Part shown: positions 34,193-43,134 of the stretch, one piece after another
How positions within the stretch are numbered: position 1 is the stretch's first letter
Layout: every line of letters begins with the position of its first letter
Origin: JBMOKU01 sp049324315
GTDB taxonomy: Bacteria > Bacillota > Clostridia > Peptostreptococcales > Thermotaleaceae
Direction: 5' to 3'
DNA: 64,000 bases
Assembly (NCBI GenBank): GCA_049324315.1
Contig: JBMOKU010000008.1
Span: 62,001-126,000, forward strand
Program-made: the position numbers and the translations under genes
Notes under the pieces: model-generated
Databases searched by the model: none
The model's input: the letters and a program-made list of their open reading frames with translations, nothing else
Told to the model about the DNA's origin: nothing

Positions 34193-35551
34193 TTATGATA
34201 TTTGCAAACTTTGTTTCATTAGCTTTAATGCTGCTTCCGGGTATCTTTTAGAAAGTACCCCAAGGGATGCCATAATATAGTCATTATCAATTAATATTTG
34301 TGCTTCCGGTGTTGGGAGCAATTTATCCCCTTTGTTACTTTTTGAAATCTGTTTTAATATTTCTACCCGATTCGGCAGTCTGGTCAATGCACCGCCAGTT
34401 CCTACAATCCATTTTACATTGGTCATGTCTTTGCCTTCTGCCAATGTCTTTTTCCCTGCTGTTTCAAACAGATACCGAAATCTGCCGGCATGTCGATCCA
34501 TGGCAGTAAGAACGGCTTCCAGTGTTAGGATTTCAACGAACTTAATCAGCATTGGTGTGTCAGGTATGGGTTTATGATTCTGAATTACTTCTTCAACATC
34601 GCATCCTAATCTCTTTGCCAGTTCATCCTTACCAATTCGTTCAACGATATTAGGCATATTCACATATACGCCTAAATCTCCCTCAACCGTTCTCTTTGCC
34701 AGTGGTTCCGGACTAATCAAAATACGATTTACTTGCTCACTGCCTTCCGTCACTGAATGAACATCTGTTGTTGCCCCACCTACATCCAAAACAACCAAAT
34801 CACCGATTTCCTCTTTCAGTAATTTTGCAGCTTCCATCACTGCACCAGGTGTTGGGATGATCGGTCCTGTGACAAGTTCTCGAACTCTGGTCATCCCGGG
34901 AGCATGGACAATATGCTCTTCAAAAGCATCCTGTATTACTTCTCTTGTCGGTTCAATGTTAAGCTCATCTATTTTAGGGTATACATTTTCAACGATATAC
35001 AATTTATTCTTCTTATCTTTAAATATTTCCTTAATTTCTTCCTGGTTCTCAACATTTCCTGCGTAGACAATCGGTACATCTATATCGATATCTGCAATCA
35101 ATTCTGCATTATAAAGAGCTGTATCTCTTTCGCCATAATCCACACCGCCAGCAATCAAAATAAGATTTGGCTTAATTTCTTTGATCTTAGATAGATCTGT
35201 TCTCCTTAATTTACCGGCTGTTACTTTATGAATAATGGCTCCTGCTCCTAAAGCTGCTTCCTTTGCAGCTCTGGCCGTCATATCATAGACTAGACCATGG
35301 ACTGTCATTTTTAGTCCGCCCGCTGCACTGCTTGTGGCTAACATCTCATCGAAAGAAATCTCTTCCACGCCAAGATTATCTTTTAGGCTGTTAATCGCTC
35401 CCTGTAATCCAATATTCACATCTCCCTCCAAAACGGTGGTAGGAGCCTGACCTTGCCCTAGAAATCTAGGGCGGTCAGTATGAATATCAGCAAATGCATT
35501 TATTACCGTTGTCGTGCTGCCTATCTCAGCAACTAAAACATCGATTCTCAT
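34193..35551 (-). CDS. GlmL/MutL-like ATPase of the ornithine aminomutase system
   Basis: 452 aa. ASKHA-type phosphate loops: LVAEIGSTTTVINAFADIH at the N-terminus, LVVLDVGGATTDVHSVTEG near residue 255, WIVGTGGALTRLPNRV near residue 388. GlmL/MutL proteins accompany B12-dependent mutases and are thought to act as reactivation or assembly chaperones. The gene sits 16 bases after oraE, so it most likely services the OraSE aminomutase. In published ornithine clusters a GlmL-related gene occupies the same place. Confidence 0.88.
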   Translation of the reverse strand: MRIDVLVAEIGSTTTVINAFADIHTDRPRFLGQGQAPTTVLEGDVNIGLQGAINSLKDNLGVEEISFDEMLATSSAAGGLKMTVHGLVYDMTARAAKEAALGAGAIIHKVTAGKLRRTDLSKIKEIKPNLILIAGGVDYGERDTALYNAELIADIDIDVPIVYAGNVENQEEIKEIFKDKKNKLYIVENVYPKIDELNIEPTREVIQDAFEEHIVHAPGMTRVRELVTGPIIPTPGAVMEAAKLLKEEIGDLVVLDVGGATTDVHSVTEGSEQVNRILISPEPLAKRTVEGDLGVYVNMPNIVERIGKDELAKRLGCDVEEVIQNHKPIPDTPMLIKFVEILTLEAVLTAMDRHAGRFRYLFETAGKKTLAEGKDMTNVKWIVGTGGALTRLPNRVEILKQISKSNKGDKLLPTPEAQILIDNDYIMASLGVLSKRYPEAALKLMKQSLQIS

Positions 35552-35567
35552 TTTAATGCCTCACTTT

Positions 35568-37781
35568 TTACTTATTGGCTAGCATTTCTTTTCTTCTCTT
35601 TACCATGAACGTAGCAACATGAATACCCCGTGAAGTTCTACCAAAGCCCATGTCCATTCCATTCTTAACAGCGATTTCCGGAGTAACTTGTGTACCTCCT
35701 GCACAAATCATAAGCTTTTCCCGTACACCTTTTTCTACGGCATAATCATGAAGTCTCTTCATATTTTTATAGTGAATGTCATCGTGGCTTATAATTGTTG
35801 AAGCTAAAATTGCGTCAGCATTCAATTCAATGGCTGCATCAACTAATTTTTCTACTGGACAAGAGGTTCCTAGGTATTCTACCTCAATACCCCACTTTTC
35901 AATTCCTCCATGCTTGATATCAATAACTTCTCTTAATCCAACAGAGTGCTCATCTTGACCAACAGTAGCTGCTACAACCTTCATTGGTCTTTCGTTGATC
36001 TCAGCCCATAATTCTTCATTTGTCATTACTTCTGGCTCTTCCGGAATCTCAAGCTTGCTTATATCGAGATCAAATGTAACCGTTCCCTTTAATTGTACTC
36101 TTGTAGCTTCACTTGGATGCATCTCTTCGATATGAATGACTTCCACATCTTCCAAGCCTAATTTTTTACCAAATTCGATGGCTGCAAATTCGGCAATTCT
36201 CTTAGAAGTTGGTAGTAAAATTTCAACCTGGATAATGCCATCACCCAGCCATTGTACTTCTGGCTTAATGAAGGATGTGCTTCTGTACTTTTCCGTTTCA
36301 TCTAATCTAGTGTATGCATTGTCTACTTCGTCTAGTTCGTCGATAAAAACAATCTTCTCAGGTTTTTCAAAAGTACAACCGTCGATTAAGCTTGATGGGT
36401 TGTTTACTGCACTTGCATCATATTGGGCAACATTATTATAACCAAAGTGTGCAGTTACAGGAGCCAAATAGTCTTCATCTCTTTCAAATACTGTACCGAT
36501 ACCTAGACCACCATCTATTTTTCTTCCGATGCCATCACCATTTCTTTCAGGATACATACCTGAATCTACGAAGAAGCCTTTTTCTACGGCTTGGAAATAT
36601 CCACCTACTTCTAGTATCTCTTCAAGATATAACACAGATCTTTCTTTTAACTCTCTAGCCATATCACGAAGATATCCTTCACTCTTTAATTCAACCATTT
36701 CCATTAAAGAGTCCATGATGGTCAATGCTTGTTTTGCAGTATCGCATGCTTCGATATTGTACATATGCCATGGTACGTTTCTACCTTCATCAGGTGTAAT
36801 GGTTGACTGAATATCAGCACTTGTTAATCTTGACAGTAACATATTCAATACATGGGTTACTGTTGCTTCTCTAGATGATGAAGTGATATACTTTGTATTC
36901 ATTTGTGCTCTCATTTTGTATTCAGTGAACAGATCTCTAAGAGCCACTGCATAAGGCAGGTCAAACTTCAAGCTTGGCGCAGGAGCAGCTGTTGGCGGCA
37001 CTGTTGAAAGACAAATATTTTCTTTTTTCATACCCACTTTATAGGAGTATAATGCGTTAATACCATGCTGTACCATTAATTCAGGCATTACCTTCCAGGC
37101 ATCTCTTGCCGTAGCATTGGCATTGTGGGCACCATCGATTTGTGCCATATCAGCCCATGTCATTACTTTCTTTGCTTCAGCAGCATCGACAAAGGATCTC
37201 ACCATATTAATATTTCTATAAAGAACATTGTACTGTGGGTCTTGGTGTGCGCCATTTACCCCTTCTTCTGCAAACATAACGGCAACTTCAGGACCAGCAA
37301 CACCACTGACATAAGAGTGATAATTGACTGGGCGTCCTACTTCTTCTTCAATCACATCAAGGGCTTTTCTTTGTGCTCTTACAACTTTTCTGGAAACTGG
37401 AATACCACCAATACCTTGTGGCGTTCCTTCGATCAATCCGTCAAAATGGGATTGTCCTGCTGTTCTAATAACCATGATATGATCTGCGCCATGCCAAGCA
37501 GCCATTCTCATTCTTCTGATATCGTCTTCAAATCTACCGGATGCAATTTCTGTGGTTATTGTACAGTCCGGTTGAGGGTCAATATTTCCCATGTAAACGG
37601 CAGAAGGAATAGGTGTACAATTTTTCAATGGTTCTGAGGAATCATTATATGTGAATGGACCCATTTGAAGATTTTCTACTTTCTTTCTCCAGGTCCAACC
37701 TCTTCTCTTAGGTCTATAATCTTTAAGATCTTTTAATACTTCACGAACATCAATTTTTTCATTTATTTTTAATTGATCCAT
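35568..37781 (-). CDS. oraE: D-ornithine 4,5-aminomutase beta subunit (OraE)
   Basis: 737 aa, the expected length. N-terminal PLP/TIM-barrel part with ADHIMVIRTAGQSHFDGLI and YHSYVSGVAGPEVAVMF. The C-terminal B12-binding Rossmann domain has the DxHxxG motif in VGQDEHSVGLREVIDIKHGG and the later ILASTIISHDDIHYKNMKRL. With OraS it uses adenosylcobalamin and PLP to turn D-ornithine into 2,4-diaminopentanoate. The start codon overlaps the oraS stop (TAATG). GlmL-like gene follows. Confidence 0.95.
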   Translation of the reverse strand: MDQLKINEKIDVREVLKDLKDYRPKRRGWTWRKKVENLQMGPFTYNDSSEPLKNCTPIPSAVYMGNIDPQPDCTITTEIASGRFEDDIRRMRMAAWHGADHIMVIRTAGQSHFDGLIEGTPQGIGGIPVSRKVVRAQRKALDVIEEEVGRPVNYHSYVSGVAGPEVAVMFAEEGVNGAHQDPQYNVLYRNINMVRSFVDAAEAKKVMTWADMAQIDGAHNANATARDAWKVMPELMVQHGINALYSYKVGMKKENICLSTVPPTAAPAPSLKFDLPYAVALRDLFTEYKMRAQMNTKYITSSSREATVTHVLNMLLSRLTSADIQSTITPDEGRNVPWHMYNIEACDTAKQALTIMDSLMEMVELKSEGYLRDMARELKERSVLYLEEILEVGGYFQAVEKGFFVDSGMYPERNGDGIGRKIDGGLGIGTVFERDEDYLAPVTAHFGYNNVAQYDASAVNNPSSLIDGCTFEKPEKIVFIDELDEVDNAYTRLDETEKYRSTSFIKPEVQWLGDGIIQVEILLPTSKRIAEFAAIEFGKKLGLEDVEVIHIEEMHPSEATRVQLKGTVTFDLDISKLEIPEEPEVMTNEELWAEINERPMKVVAATVGQDEHSVGLREVIDIKHGGIEKWGIEVEYLGTSCPVEKLVDAAIELNADAILASTIISHDDIHYKNMKRLHDYAVEKGVREKLMICAGGTQVTPEIAVKNGMDMGFGRTSRGIHVATFMVKRRKEMLANK

Positions 37782-38158
37782 TACCTAGACCCTCCTTTGA
37801 ACATTTCTACTACATCATCCCAATGCTTTCCTTCTGCAAGCTCAGCACCTGCTTGTCTTAAAGGGATATTTTTCTCCTTTGATACTTTGTAAACAACATG
37901 ACCTGCGCCTTTTCCCATTAATCCTCTGTCCATAACACCGTCTACAATAGCCTTCGCTTCAAGACTTGAAAAACCCATTCTTAGTAATATAGATCTTTCA
38001 ATAGATGGTGTTGTATTTTTTCTTGCCAAATCTACCATTGGATTAACTACTTGCTCTATTAAGTCCCAAAATCTTTGCTTAAGCTGTTCATCAGAAAGCC
38101 CAGCAAGATGCTTTCTTCGCTCTTGAAAATCATCTTCTCTAACAATGTATCCTTTCAT
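37781..38158 (-). CDS. oraS: D-ornithine 4,5-aminomutase alpha subunit (OraS)
   Basis: 125 aa, matching the small subunit. Key stretches: DDFQERRKHLAGLSDEQLKQ, NTTPSIERSILLRMGFSSLE, KGAGHVVYKVSKEKNI and LAEGKHWDDVVEMFKGG. It is needed with OraE for the B12-dependent 4,5-amino shift. GGAGGG 6 bases before the ATG. The 255-base gap upstream (38159-38413) holds a hairpin GGGAGTA/TACTCCC and no convincing promoter or gene, so read-through from ortB is likely. Confidence 0.94.
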   Translation of the reverse strand: MKGYIVREDDFQERRKHLAGLSDEQLKQRFWDLIEQVVNPMVDLARKNTTPSIERSILLRMGFSSLEAKAIVDGVMDRGLMGKGAGHVVYKVSKEKNIPLRQAGAELAEGKHWDDVVEMFKGGSR

Positions 38159-38413
38159 GATCTTCCCTCCAATTATTTTCTTTATTATTGTAAAGCAGGG
38201 AGTAAATCATAGCTTCTACTCCCACTTCACCGTCATCTTGCATTTATTAACCATTACATTTATGAGAAGCAGTAATTTGAGGAAGAATAATTTATCCCTA
38301 CGCAAAGCAAAAGTCTTCATCTTTTAATCATCATTCATCTCCATTATCGATTAATTGACTGAAGTTATTAAGCCAGGCACAGATCAAAATCTTCTACCCT
38401 CTCATTACCGCGT

Positions 38414-39835
38414 CTACTTCACTTCAACATCCATTTCCTTTAATGCTTCAATAACGAACGTAACGGATGTTTTGGCATCTTGCGCCAAGAACTCTACATC
38501 TGACATTGAAATTGATTTTACATCTTTAATTTCTATACAGTTCTTTATATATGATCTTCTTATCTTATTCATTTCTAAATCCCTTGCTTTAATAAGATTT
38601 GGATGGGCAGGTAAAATAATATTTTTTCCTGGGACTTCTTCTTCAGGGTTCCCAAATAATATTTCAATGTCATTATCCCGGGCAAATGATAACTGGGCTT
38701 GAATGTGTTTGCCAGCACCTGTATATTCTGTTTCCTGTACAATAATAATCTTATCTTGATCTAGCTCTTGTGCTATGCTAAATGCGGCTGCTAAAGAAGT
38801 ATTTCCAGCAGGACCTCTTTCGATGCCTTCTAATTGTGCAAGGACCTCTGTCATATAGAAAACTTCACCCTGAGCTACCGTAACATATCTATCCATATAT
38901 CGAAGTGGTCTGGCAGCCGATCTAGGAACATCTGATCTATCTGGCCATGTTGAGAAAGGAATACCAAAACCCGTATGACCCGTTGTAAATGATTTCTTGT
39001 TAAACTGCTGGTCTGAAGCCATATGTAAACCTTGCAAGCTTACGCTGGCACCTATGACTTGTACATCTTCAACTCCAGCCTTTATCAATCCCCTTGCAGT
39101 ACCTGTCAAGTTTCCTCCACCTGCATTCGTACATACAACGACATCAGGGTCTCTTCCTTCTTTTTCTCTTATTTGCACAGCCAGTTCGTAGCCTAAAGTC
39201 TCAACGCCTGCGATTCCAAAAGGTGTGTACAACGAAGCGTTAAAATAGCCTGTTTCTTCCAGAAGCTTAAGGAATGTATAAAATAACTCAGGTCCAACAG
39301 TTAGCTGTACAACCTCCGCACCGTAAGCTTCGCATTTTCTTGCCTTCTCAATAATCTCAGGTTGTCCTAATCCCTTGCTGTCATAGCATTCTTGGACAAT
39401 AATGCATTTAAGGCCGTGCATGGCTGCCTGACTGGCAACAGCCGCACCATAGTTACCACTGGTCGCTGCTATGACACCTTTATAACCCAATTTTTTTGCA
39501 TGGTACACTGCATTTGCCGCTCTTCTTGCCTTAAAGCTGCCTGAGGGATTACTAGCTTCATCCTTTACAAATATCCTGGCACCTTTTCCTACTGGAGCTA
39601 CCTTTCTTGCTAGGGCTGTCAGATTTTTAAGTTCTAATAGAGGTGTGTTTCCTACACCTGTAGCACCTTGAATTTCTCGCATTTCCTCAAGGGTGTATCC
39701 TGTTTCTTTCATCATTCTTTCATAGTCAAACGCGATGGAACCTGACTCAAAGACAGCGTAATCGATACCAATCGCTTTTTTCATGATTTCATTTCTTCTG
39801 GCCATCAAGCCTTGGTAACTCATGTCTTTACTCAT
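38414..39835 (-). CDS. ortB: 2-amino-4-ketopentanoate thiolase beta subunit (OrtB), PLP enzyme
   Basis: 473 aa from the ATG at 39835 (GGAGGTGAG upstream); the longer frame to 39862 overlaps ortA. Threonine-synthase-like PLP fold: PSGSFKARRAANAVYH with the PLP lysine, VIAATSGNYGAAVASQAA, CTNAGGGNLTGTARGL (phosphate loop) and AGNTSLAAAFSI. With OrtA it cleaves 2-amino-4-ketopentanoate with CoA to alanine and acetyl-CoA. It overlaps ortA by 8 bases, so the pair is translationally coupled. Confidence 0.92.
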   Translation of the reverse strand: MSKDMSYQGLMARRNEIMKKAIGIDYAVFESGSIAFDYERMMKETGYTLEEMREIQGATGVGNTPLLELKNLTALARKVAPVGKGARIFVKDEASNPSGSFKARRAANAVYHAKKLGYKGVIAATSGNYGAAVASQAAMHGLKCIIVQECYDSKGLGQPEIIEKARKCEAYGAEVVQLTVGPELFYTFLKLLEETGYFNASLYTPFGIAGVETLGYELAVQIREKEGRDPDVVVCTNAGGGNLTGTARGLIKAGVEDVQVIGASVSLQGLHMASDQQFNKKSFTTGHTGFGIPFSTWPDRSDVPRSAARPLRYMDRYVTVAQGEVFYMTEVLAQLEGIERGPAGNTSLAAAFSIAQELDQDKIIIVQETEYTGAGKHIQAQLSFARDNDIEILFGNPEEEVPGKNIILPAHPNLIKARDLEMNKIRRSYIKNCIEIKDVKSISMSDVEFLAQDAKTSVTFVIEALKEMDVEVK

Positions 39836-40136
39836 GGTTCTCACCTCCTGCAAGTATTCCACGAACCTGTATCCCTATTTGTAAAAGTTCAGGAACAAAT
39901 TTACCATAGTTATGGGTATATGCAGGATTTACAGCAACTAATTTTCCTTGGACTTTTCTTCCTGTCATTGTGACAATATCAACCTCTTGGCCAATTTCAG
40001 CATCGACTTGGATAAAACCTTTTACCCATGACTCCAGTGGAACCTTTTTTGTATCCTCCGGCACTTGGGGTGCTCTCTCTTCCGAAGTTAGAACAATGTT
40101 ATAGATTTGTACCCAATCTCCTTTCACTGCCTTCAT
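39828..40136 (-). CDS. ortA: 2-amino-4-ketopentanoate thiolase alpha subunit (OrtA)
   Basis: 102 aa. Matches the small subunit: GDWVQIYNIVLTSEERAPQV, GFIQVDAEIGQEVDIVTMTG, VAVNPAYTHNYGKFVPELLQ. It forms the thiolase with OrtB. It lies 9 bases after ord and overlaps ortB. The ribosome site (AAAGGTAGGCG) is acceptable. Confidence 0.92.
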   Translation of the reverse strand: MKAVKGDWVQIYNIVLTSEERAPQVPEDTKKVPLESWVKGFIQVDAEIGQEVDIVTMTGRKVQGKLVAVNPAYTHNYGKFVPELLQIGIQVRGILAGGENHE

Positions 40137-40145
40137 GTATATCGC

Positions 40146-41195
40146 CTACCTTTTTTCAATTAAGTCTCTCATATCCCCCATGATCGCTCTTGGCACCGGT
40201 AAATCTAACATCGTCTTTAAACCTGGGTTAGCATTGATCACATGAGGAATCATATTTACACACATAGCGATTGTTCCTAGACCACCTTCTACCTCTGGTT
40301 TGTTTGCCATATTGATCGCAGGTGTGCCTTTAATCACAATGTAATCGCCAGTTTCTTGTCCTACCATTTCTGGCTCTATTTGTTGTGGATGATACATATC
40401 AATTTTAACTTCTCCATCAACCCAGCCTTGTCCAGTCATATTTACACCAGCAACGTCTCCTGCAGCAGCAAATCCATAAGGTGACTTTCTATCTACATCT
40501 GTAACAATTGGTTTCATTTGCTGCTCAAATTTTTCAACCTTCCAACCGATGGCATCGCCAATCATTCTGATTGATTCAGCAAATCCTACATGTCCTGCCA
40601 ATGTTCCATCCTTTACGCCTTTTTCAAATTCTTCAACGGTTATACCTACACCTTGTTCTTCCATAACTGCAGGTCCAAATGGAGATAAGCTGTTCACTCT
40701 TCTTGCTTCAATATGTTCAACATCAACCATACATCCAGTTAAGCATACGACTAACAAATCCATCATTAAACCAGGGTTGATACCTGTTCCTAAAATCGTT
40801 ACACCATTTTCTTTTGCAATTCTATTTAACTCAGCAGCTAAGTCTGGGTTTTGCGCTTGTGGGTATGCCATCTCTTCAGCTGTTGAGATAACGTTTACCT
40901 TTTTCTCAAGAACATGTTTTAATCTTGGAAATGCATTCTTTGTAAATGAGTCTGTTGCGCAAAGACAAACATCGCAGCTTCCTTCTGTTAATACTTCATC
41001 AATATTTGGGTTGATAATTACTTCAGGTCTATTTCCTTTTTCAACGCCTAATACTTCGAACATACTTTTACCGACTCTAGCTTCGTTTCTGTCGCATACA
41101 CCTACGATATCTACACCTTTTTTGTTTAGAAGCATTCTAGCCATACCGCTTCCCATTGCTCCAAATCCCCATATTGCAACTCTAACATTTTTCAT
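40146..41195 (-). CDS. ord: 2,4-diaminopentanoate dehydrogenase (Ord)
   Basis: 349 aa from the ATG at 41195 (GGAGGTG 7 bases upstream); an ATG at 41204 sits on that site. Dihydrodipicolinate-reductase-like Rossmann fold: RVAIWGFGAMGSGMARML, VVGVCDRNEA-like VDIVGVCDRNEARVGKS, and VTILGTGINPGLMMDLLVV. It oxidatively deaminates 2,4-diaminopentanoate to 2-amino-4-ketopentanoate, producing NAD(P)H and ammonia. First gene of the cluster, with a -24/-12 promoter upstream and the activator gene beyond. Confidence 0.93.
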   Translation of the reverse strand: MKNVRVAIWGFGAMGSGMARMLLNKKGVDIVGVCDRNEARVGKSMFEVLGVEKGNRPEVIINPNIDEVLTEGSCDVCLCATDSFTKNAFPRLKHVLEKKVNVISTAEEMAYPQAQNPDLAAELNRIAKENGVTILGTGINPGLMMDLLVVCLTGCMVDVEHIEARRVNSLSPFGPAVMEEQGVGITVEEFEKGVKDGTLAGHVGFAESIRMIGDAIGWKVEKFEQQMKPIVTDVDRKSPYGFAAAGDVAGVNMTGQGWVDGEVKIDMYHPQQIEPEMVGQETGDYIVIKGTPAINMANKPEVEGGLGTIAMCVNMIPHVINANPGLKTMLDLPVPRAIMGDMRDLIEKR

Positions 41196-41244
41196 ATAAA
41201 GCACCTCCGTTAATTATTAACTAAGTTTTCATAGATTATCTATA

Positions 41245-41261
41245 TGCAAATTGCTTGCCAA
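41245..41261 (-). promoter_or_regulatory. Sigma-54 (-24/-12) promoter of the ord-ortAB-oraSE operon
   Basis: Minus strand TTGGCAAGCAATTTGCA (41261-41245). It has GG and GC separated by exactly ten bases (GG-N10-GC), as sigma-54 promoters require, and it lies about 50 bases upstream of the ord ATG. The neighbouring activator belongs to the sigma-54-dependent family, which makes the site credible. Confidence 0.8.
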
Positions 41262-41396
41262 CTTTCTTAATAAATGTTCTATCAGATTTTGTAGAAGTTA
41301 GTATGCTTATTCATAAATCATCTTAGATTCTGTCATTAAATGAATATTTATTCGTAACAGAATGCAATTTTCAGTCTTTTCCATTTGACAAACGAA

Positions 41397-41444
41397 AAAG
41401 TGCAAAAATATTTGCATATGGTTCTGCAAATATTTTTGCACTTT
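41397..41444 (-). terminator. Terminator of the activator gene; also two candidate activator-binding palindromes (UAS)
   Basis: Perfect 20-base arms with an 8-base loop, 7 bases after the activator stop, followed by T-rich sequence. Each arm contains one copy of TGCAAAAATATTTGCA or its reverse complement (41401-41416 and 41425-41440). Each copy is itself a TGC-N10-GCA near-palindrome, and the centres lie 24 bp apart. They stand about 150-180 bp upstream of the -24/-12 promoter, a usual distance for enhancer sites. Confidence 0.75.
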
Positions 41445-41450
41445 CATTTT

Positions 41451-42839
41451 CTAGAAAGTATACTTTTTTAGTTTATGCTGTAATGTTTGCCGCTTGATAC
41501 CTAACTGGCTTGCGGTTTTAGAAATATTATAATTGCATTCTGTCAGTGTATTGATAATGATATCTTTTTCAATGTCTGATAATGTCGTTAGTAAATCCTT
41601 ATTCAGTTTATATGTCTTATGTTCTAAATGTGCAAATATTTTTGCATTCGCTTGGGGGGAAAAATGTTCTCTTTTTAATAGTTCTTCATTTTCAATAATA
41701 TTCATTGCTGCTTCTATCGTATTTTCCAGTTCTCTTACATTACCAGGCCAACGATATTGTTCAAATGCGTCTAATACAGAGGTGTCAATTTCATTGACTT
41801 TTTTTTGCAGTCTTTTATTAAACTTTTCTACAAACCACTGGGCCAAAAGCTTAATATCTTCTTTCCGTTCTCGTAATGGCGGCAAAATAACCTGTATGAC
41901 GCTCAGCCGATAGAAAAGGTCTTTCCTAAAGTTCCCTGTTTCCATAGCTTCATATGGTTCTTCATTGGTACTGGCTATCACGCGAACATCAATCGGAATA
42001 TTCTTCAGGCCTCCTACCCTTCGAATATATCCTTCTTGCAGAACTCTTAGCAGCTTTGACTGCAGTTGAAGTCCCATGGAATTGATTTCATCAAGAAAAA
42101 TTGTACCGCCATCAGCCTCTTCAAATATACCCGGCCTGTCTATGGCACCGGTAAAACCTCCCTTTACTGTTCCAAACAATATTCCTTCCAGTAATGACTC
42201 TGGTAAAGCGGCACAGTTTTGCGCAATAAATGGCTTGTCTGCCCTATGGCTGGCGTTATGAATACTTTGCGCTACCATTTCCTTACCGGTTCCTGTCTCT
42301 CCAAAGATCAGGACACTGGAAGAAGCAAACGCCGCTTTTTTTGCATAGGCAATGGCTTTTTTAAAACTTTCACTTTCTCCAATAATAGAATGAAAAGTGA
42401 ATTTGGTCATTTTATTCATTTCATGCTTATCAGACTGGCTGAGCTGTGATTTTAATGACATGATTTGATCTGAAAGCTGTTTAATTTTCGTTATATTTTT
42501 TGCAATTTCCAAAGCTCCTACTTTTTCACCCTTATAGTAGATAGGCTGCGTGGAGTTAATAGTCGTTATTTCTTTATTATTTTTATTTAAATAAGTTTGC
42601 GGTCGATTTAGAAGTACTTCTTCCGTTCTAAGTACTTTAAGCAGCGTACTTGTTTCCTCGTCAAGACTTGGAAAAACATCCAATAGAGGCCGTCCAATAA
42701 CCTCATCCGCCCCCATCCCTTCCAACTCTGTCATGGCTTTATTGTAAATTACGGTTTTACCGTTATTATCAATAACATGTACACCCTCATCGATCGATTC
42801 AAGAATGATTTTCAATATTTCATGTATATAGTGGGTCAT
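41451..42839 (-). CDS. Sigma-54-dependent transcriptional activator (PAS-AAA+-Fis, RocR-like)
   Basis: 462 aa from the ATG at 42839 (AAGGGATGATCATT upstream). N-terminal PAS domain (about residues 8-120: ESIDEGVHVIDNNGKTVIYN). The AAA+ domain has Walker A FGETGTGKEMVAQSIH and Walker B GGTIFLDEINS. The loop that contacts sigma-54 reads GGFTGA, not the usual GAFTGA; RocR-type arginine/ornithine regulators share this variant as far as I recall. The C-terminal Fis-type helix-turn-helix is NISKTASQLGIKRQTLQHKL. It most likely senses an effector through the PAS domain and activates the ornithine operon. Confidence 0.92.
   Translation of the reverse strand: MTHYIHEILKIILESIDEGVHVIDNNGKTVIYNKAMTELEGMGADEVIGRPLLDVFPSLDEETSTLLKVLRTEEVLLNRPQTYLNKNNKEITTINSTQPIYYKGEKVGALEIAKNITKIKQLSDQIMSLKSQLSQSDKHEMNKMTKFTFHSIIGESESFKKAIAYAKKAAFASSSVLIFGETGTGKEMVAQSIHNASHRADKPFIAQNCAALPESLLEGILFGTVKGGFTGAIDRPGIFEEADGGTIFLDEINSMGLQLQSKLLRVLQEGYIRRVGGLKNIPIDVRVIASTNEEPYEAMETGNFRKDLFYRLSVIQVILPPLRERKEDIKLLAQWFVEKFNKRLQKKVNEIDTSVLDAFEQYRWPGNVRELENTIEAAMNIIENEELLKREHFSPQANAKIFAHLEHKTYKLNKDLLTTLSDIEKDIIINTLTECNYNISKTASQLGIKRQTLQHKLKKYTF
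41631..41646 (-). promoter_or_regulatory. Third TGC-N10-GCA palindrome, inside the activator coding sequence
   Basis: TGCAAATATTTTTGCA, identical in sequence to the site at 41425-41440, but within the coding region (it encodes AKIFAH of the activator). It is about 380 bp from the -24/-12 promoter. An exact 16-base match by chance near the other two is unlikely. Confidence 0.55.
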
Positions 42840-42929
42840 AATGATCATCCCTTCATATTGTTGGAGATATCTATAGAACTATTCTATAGTATTATTACAT
42901 CTCCTTCAAGAAGGTTATTTGTAAGCCAA

Positions 42930-43066
42930 AATGTAGGGGCGCTCATTGGGCGTCCGCAGGAAATGCCGACGTTACCATTAATAAATATGTAATTATCTCA
43001 AACCACATCTAAATGTTTTTTCATTGTTTGGAGACAACGGACGGGCAATGCGCGCCCCTACGTTTG
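42930..43066. repeat. GC-rich terminal inverted repeat element (MITE-like or REP-like)
   Basis: About 137 bp bounded by inverted arms of about 25 bases: TGTAGGGGCGCTCATTGGGC... on the left and, read from the right end, CGTAGGGGCGCGCATTGCCC.... The arms differ at about five positions. The sequence is much richer in GC than its surroundings, has no ORF, and sits between the glyA terminator and the activator gene. The GTAGGGGCG...ATTG pattern is a known style of dispersed palindromic repeat in bacteria. Whether other copies exist cannot be seen here. Confidence 0.65.
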
Positions 43067-43100
43067 TGTTATTCACAGAAATTTTCCCTAATAATAGAAA

Positions 43101-43126
43101 AACATGGCCTCTTATAAAGACCATGC
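43101..43126 (-). terminator. Terminator of glyA
   Basis: GCATGG...CCATGT stem with TCTT/AGAG extension around 43101-43126, then a T-run (TTTTTC) on the minus strand, 9 bases after the glyA stop. Confidence 0.7.
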
Positions 43127-43134
43127 TTTTTTTA

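Noticed and set aside
37125..37637. 170-codon frame opposite oraE
   Set aside because: Antisense shadow of a highly conserved gene; its composition follows the third-codon pattern of oraE.
38159..38413. Riboswitch or promoter in the 255-base gap before oraS
   Set aside because: Only a short GGGAGTA/TACTCCC hairpin is seen; no B12-box or -10/-35 pair of quality.
40549..41199. 216-codon frame opposite ord
   Set aside because: Antisense shadow; the ord frame is strongly supported by motifs and a ribosome site.
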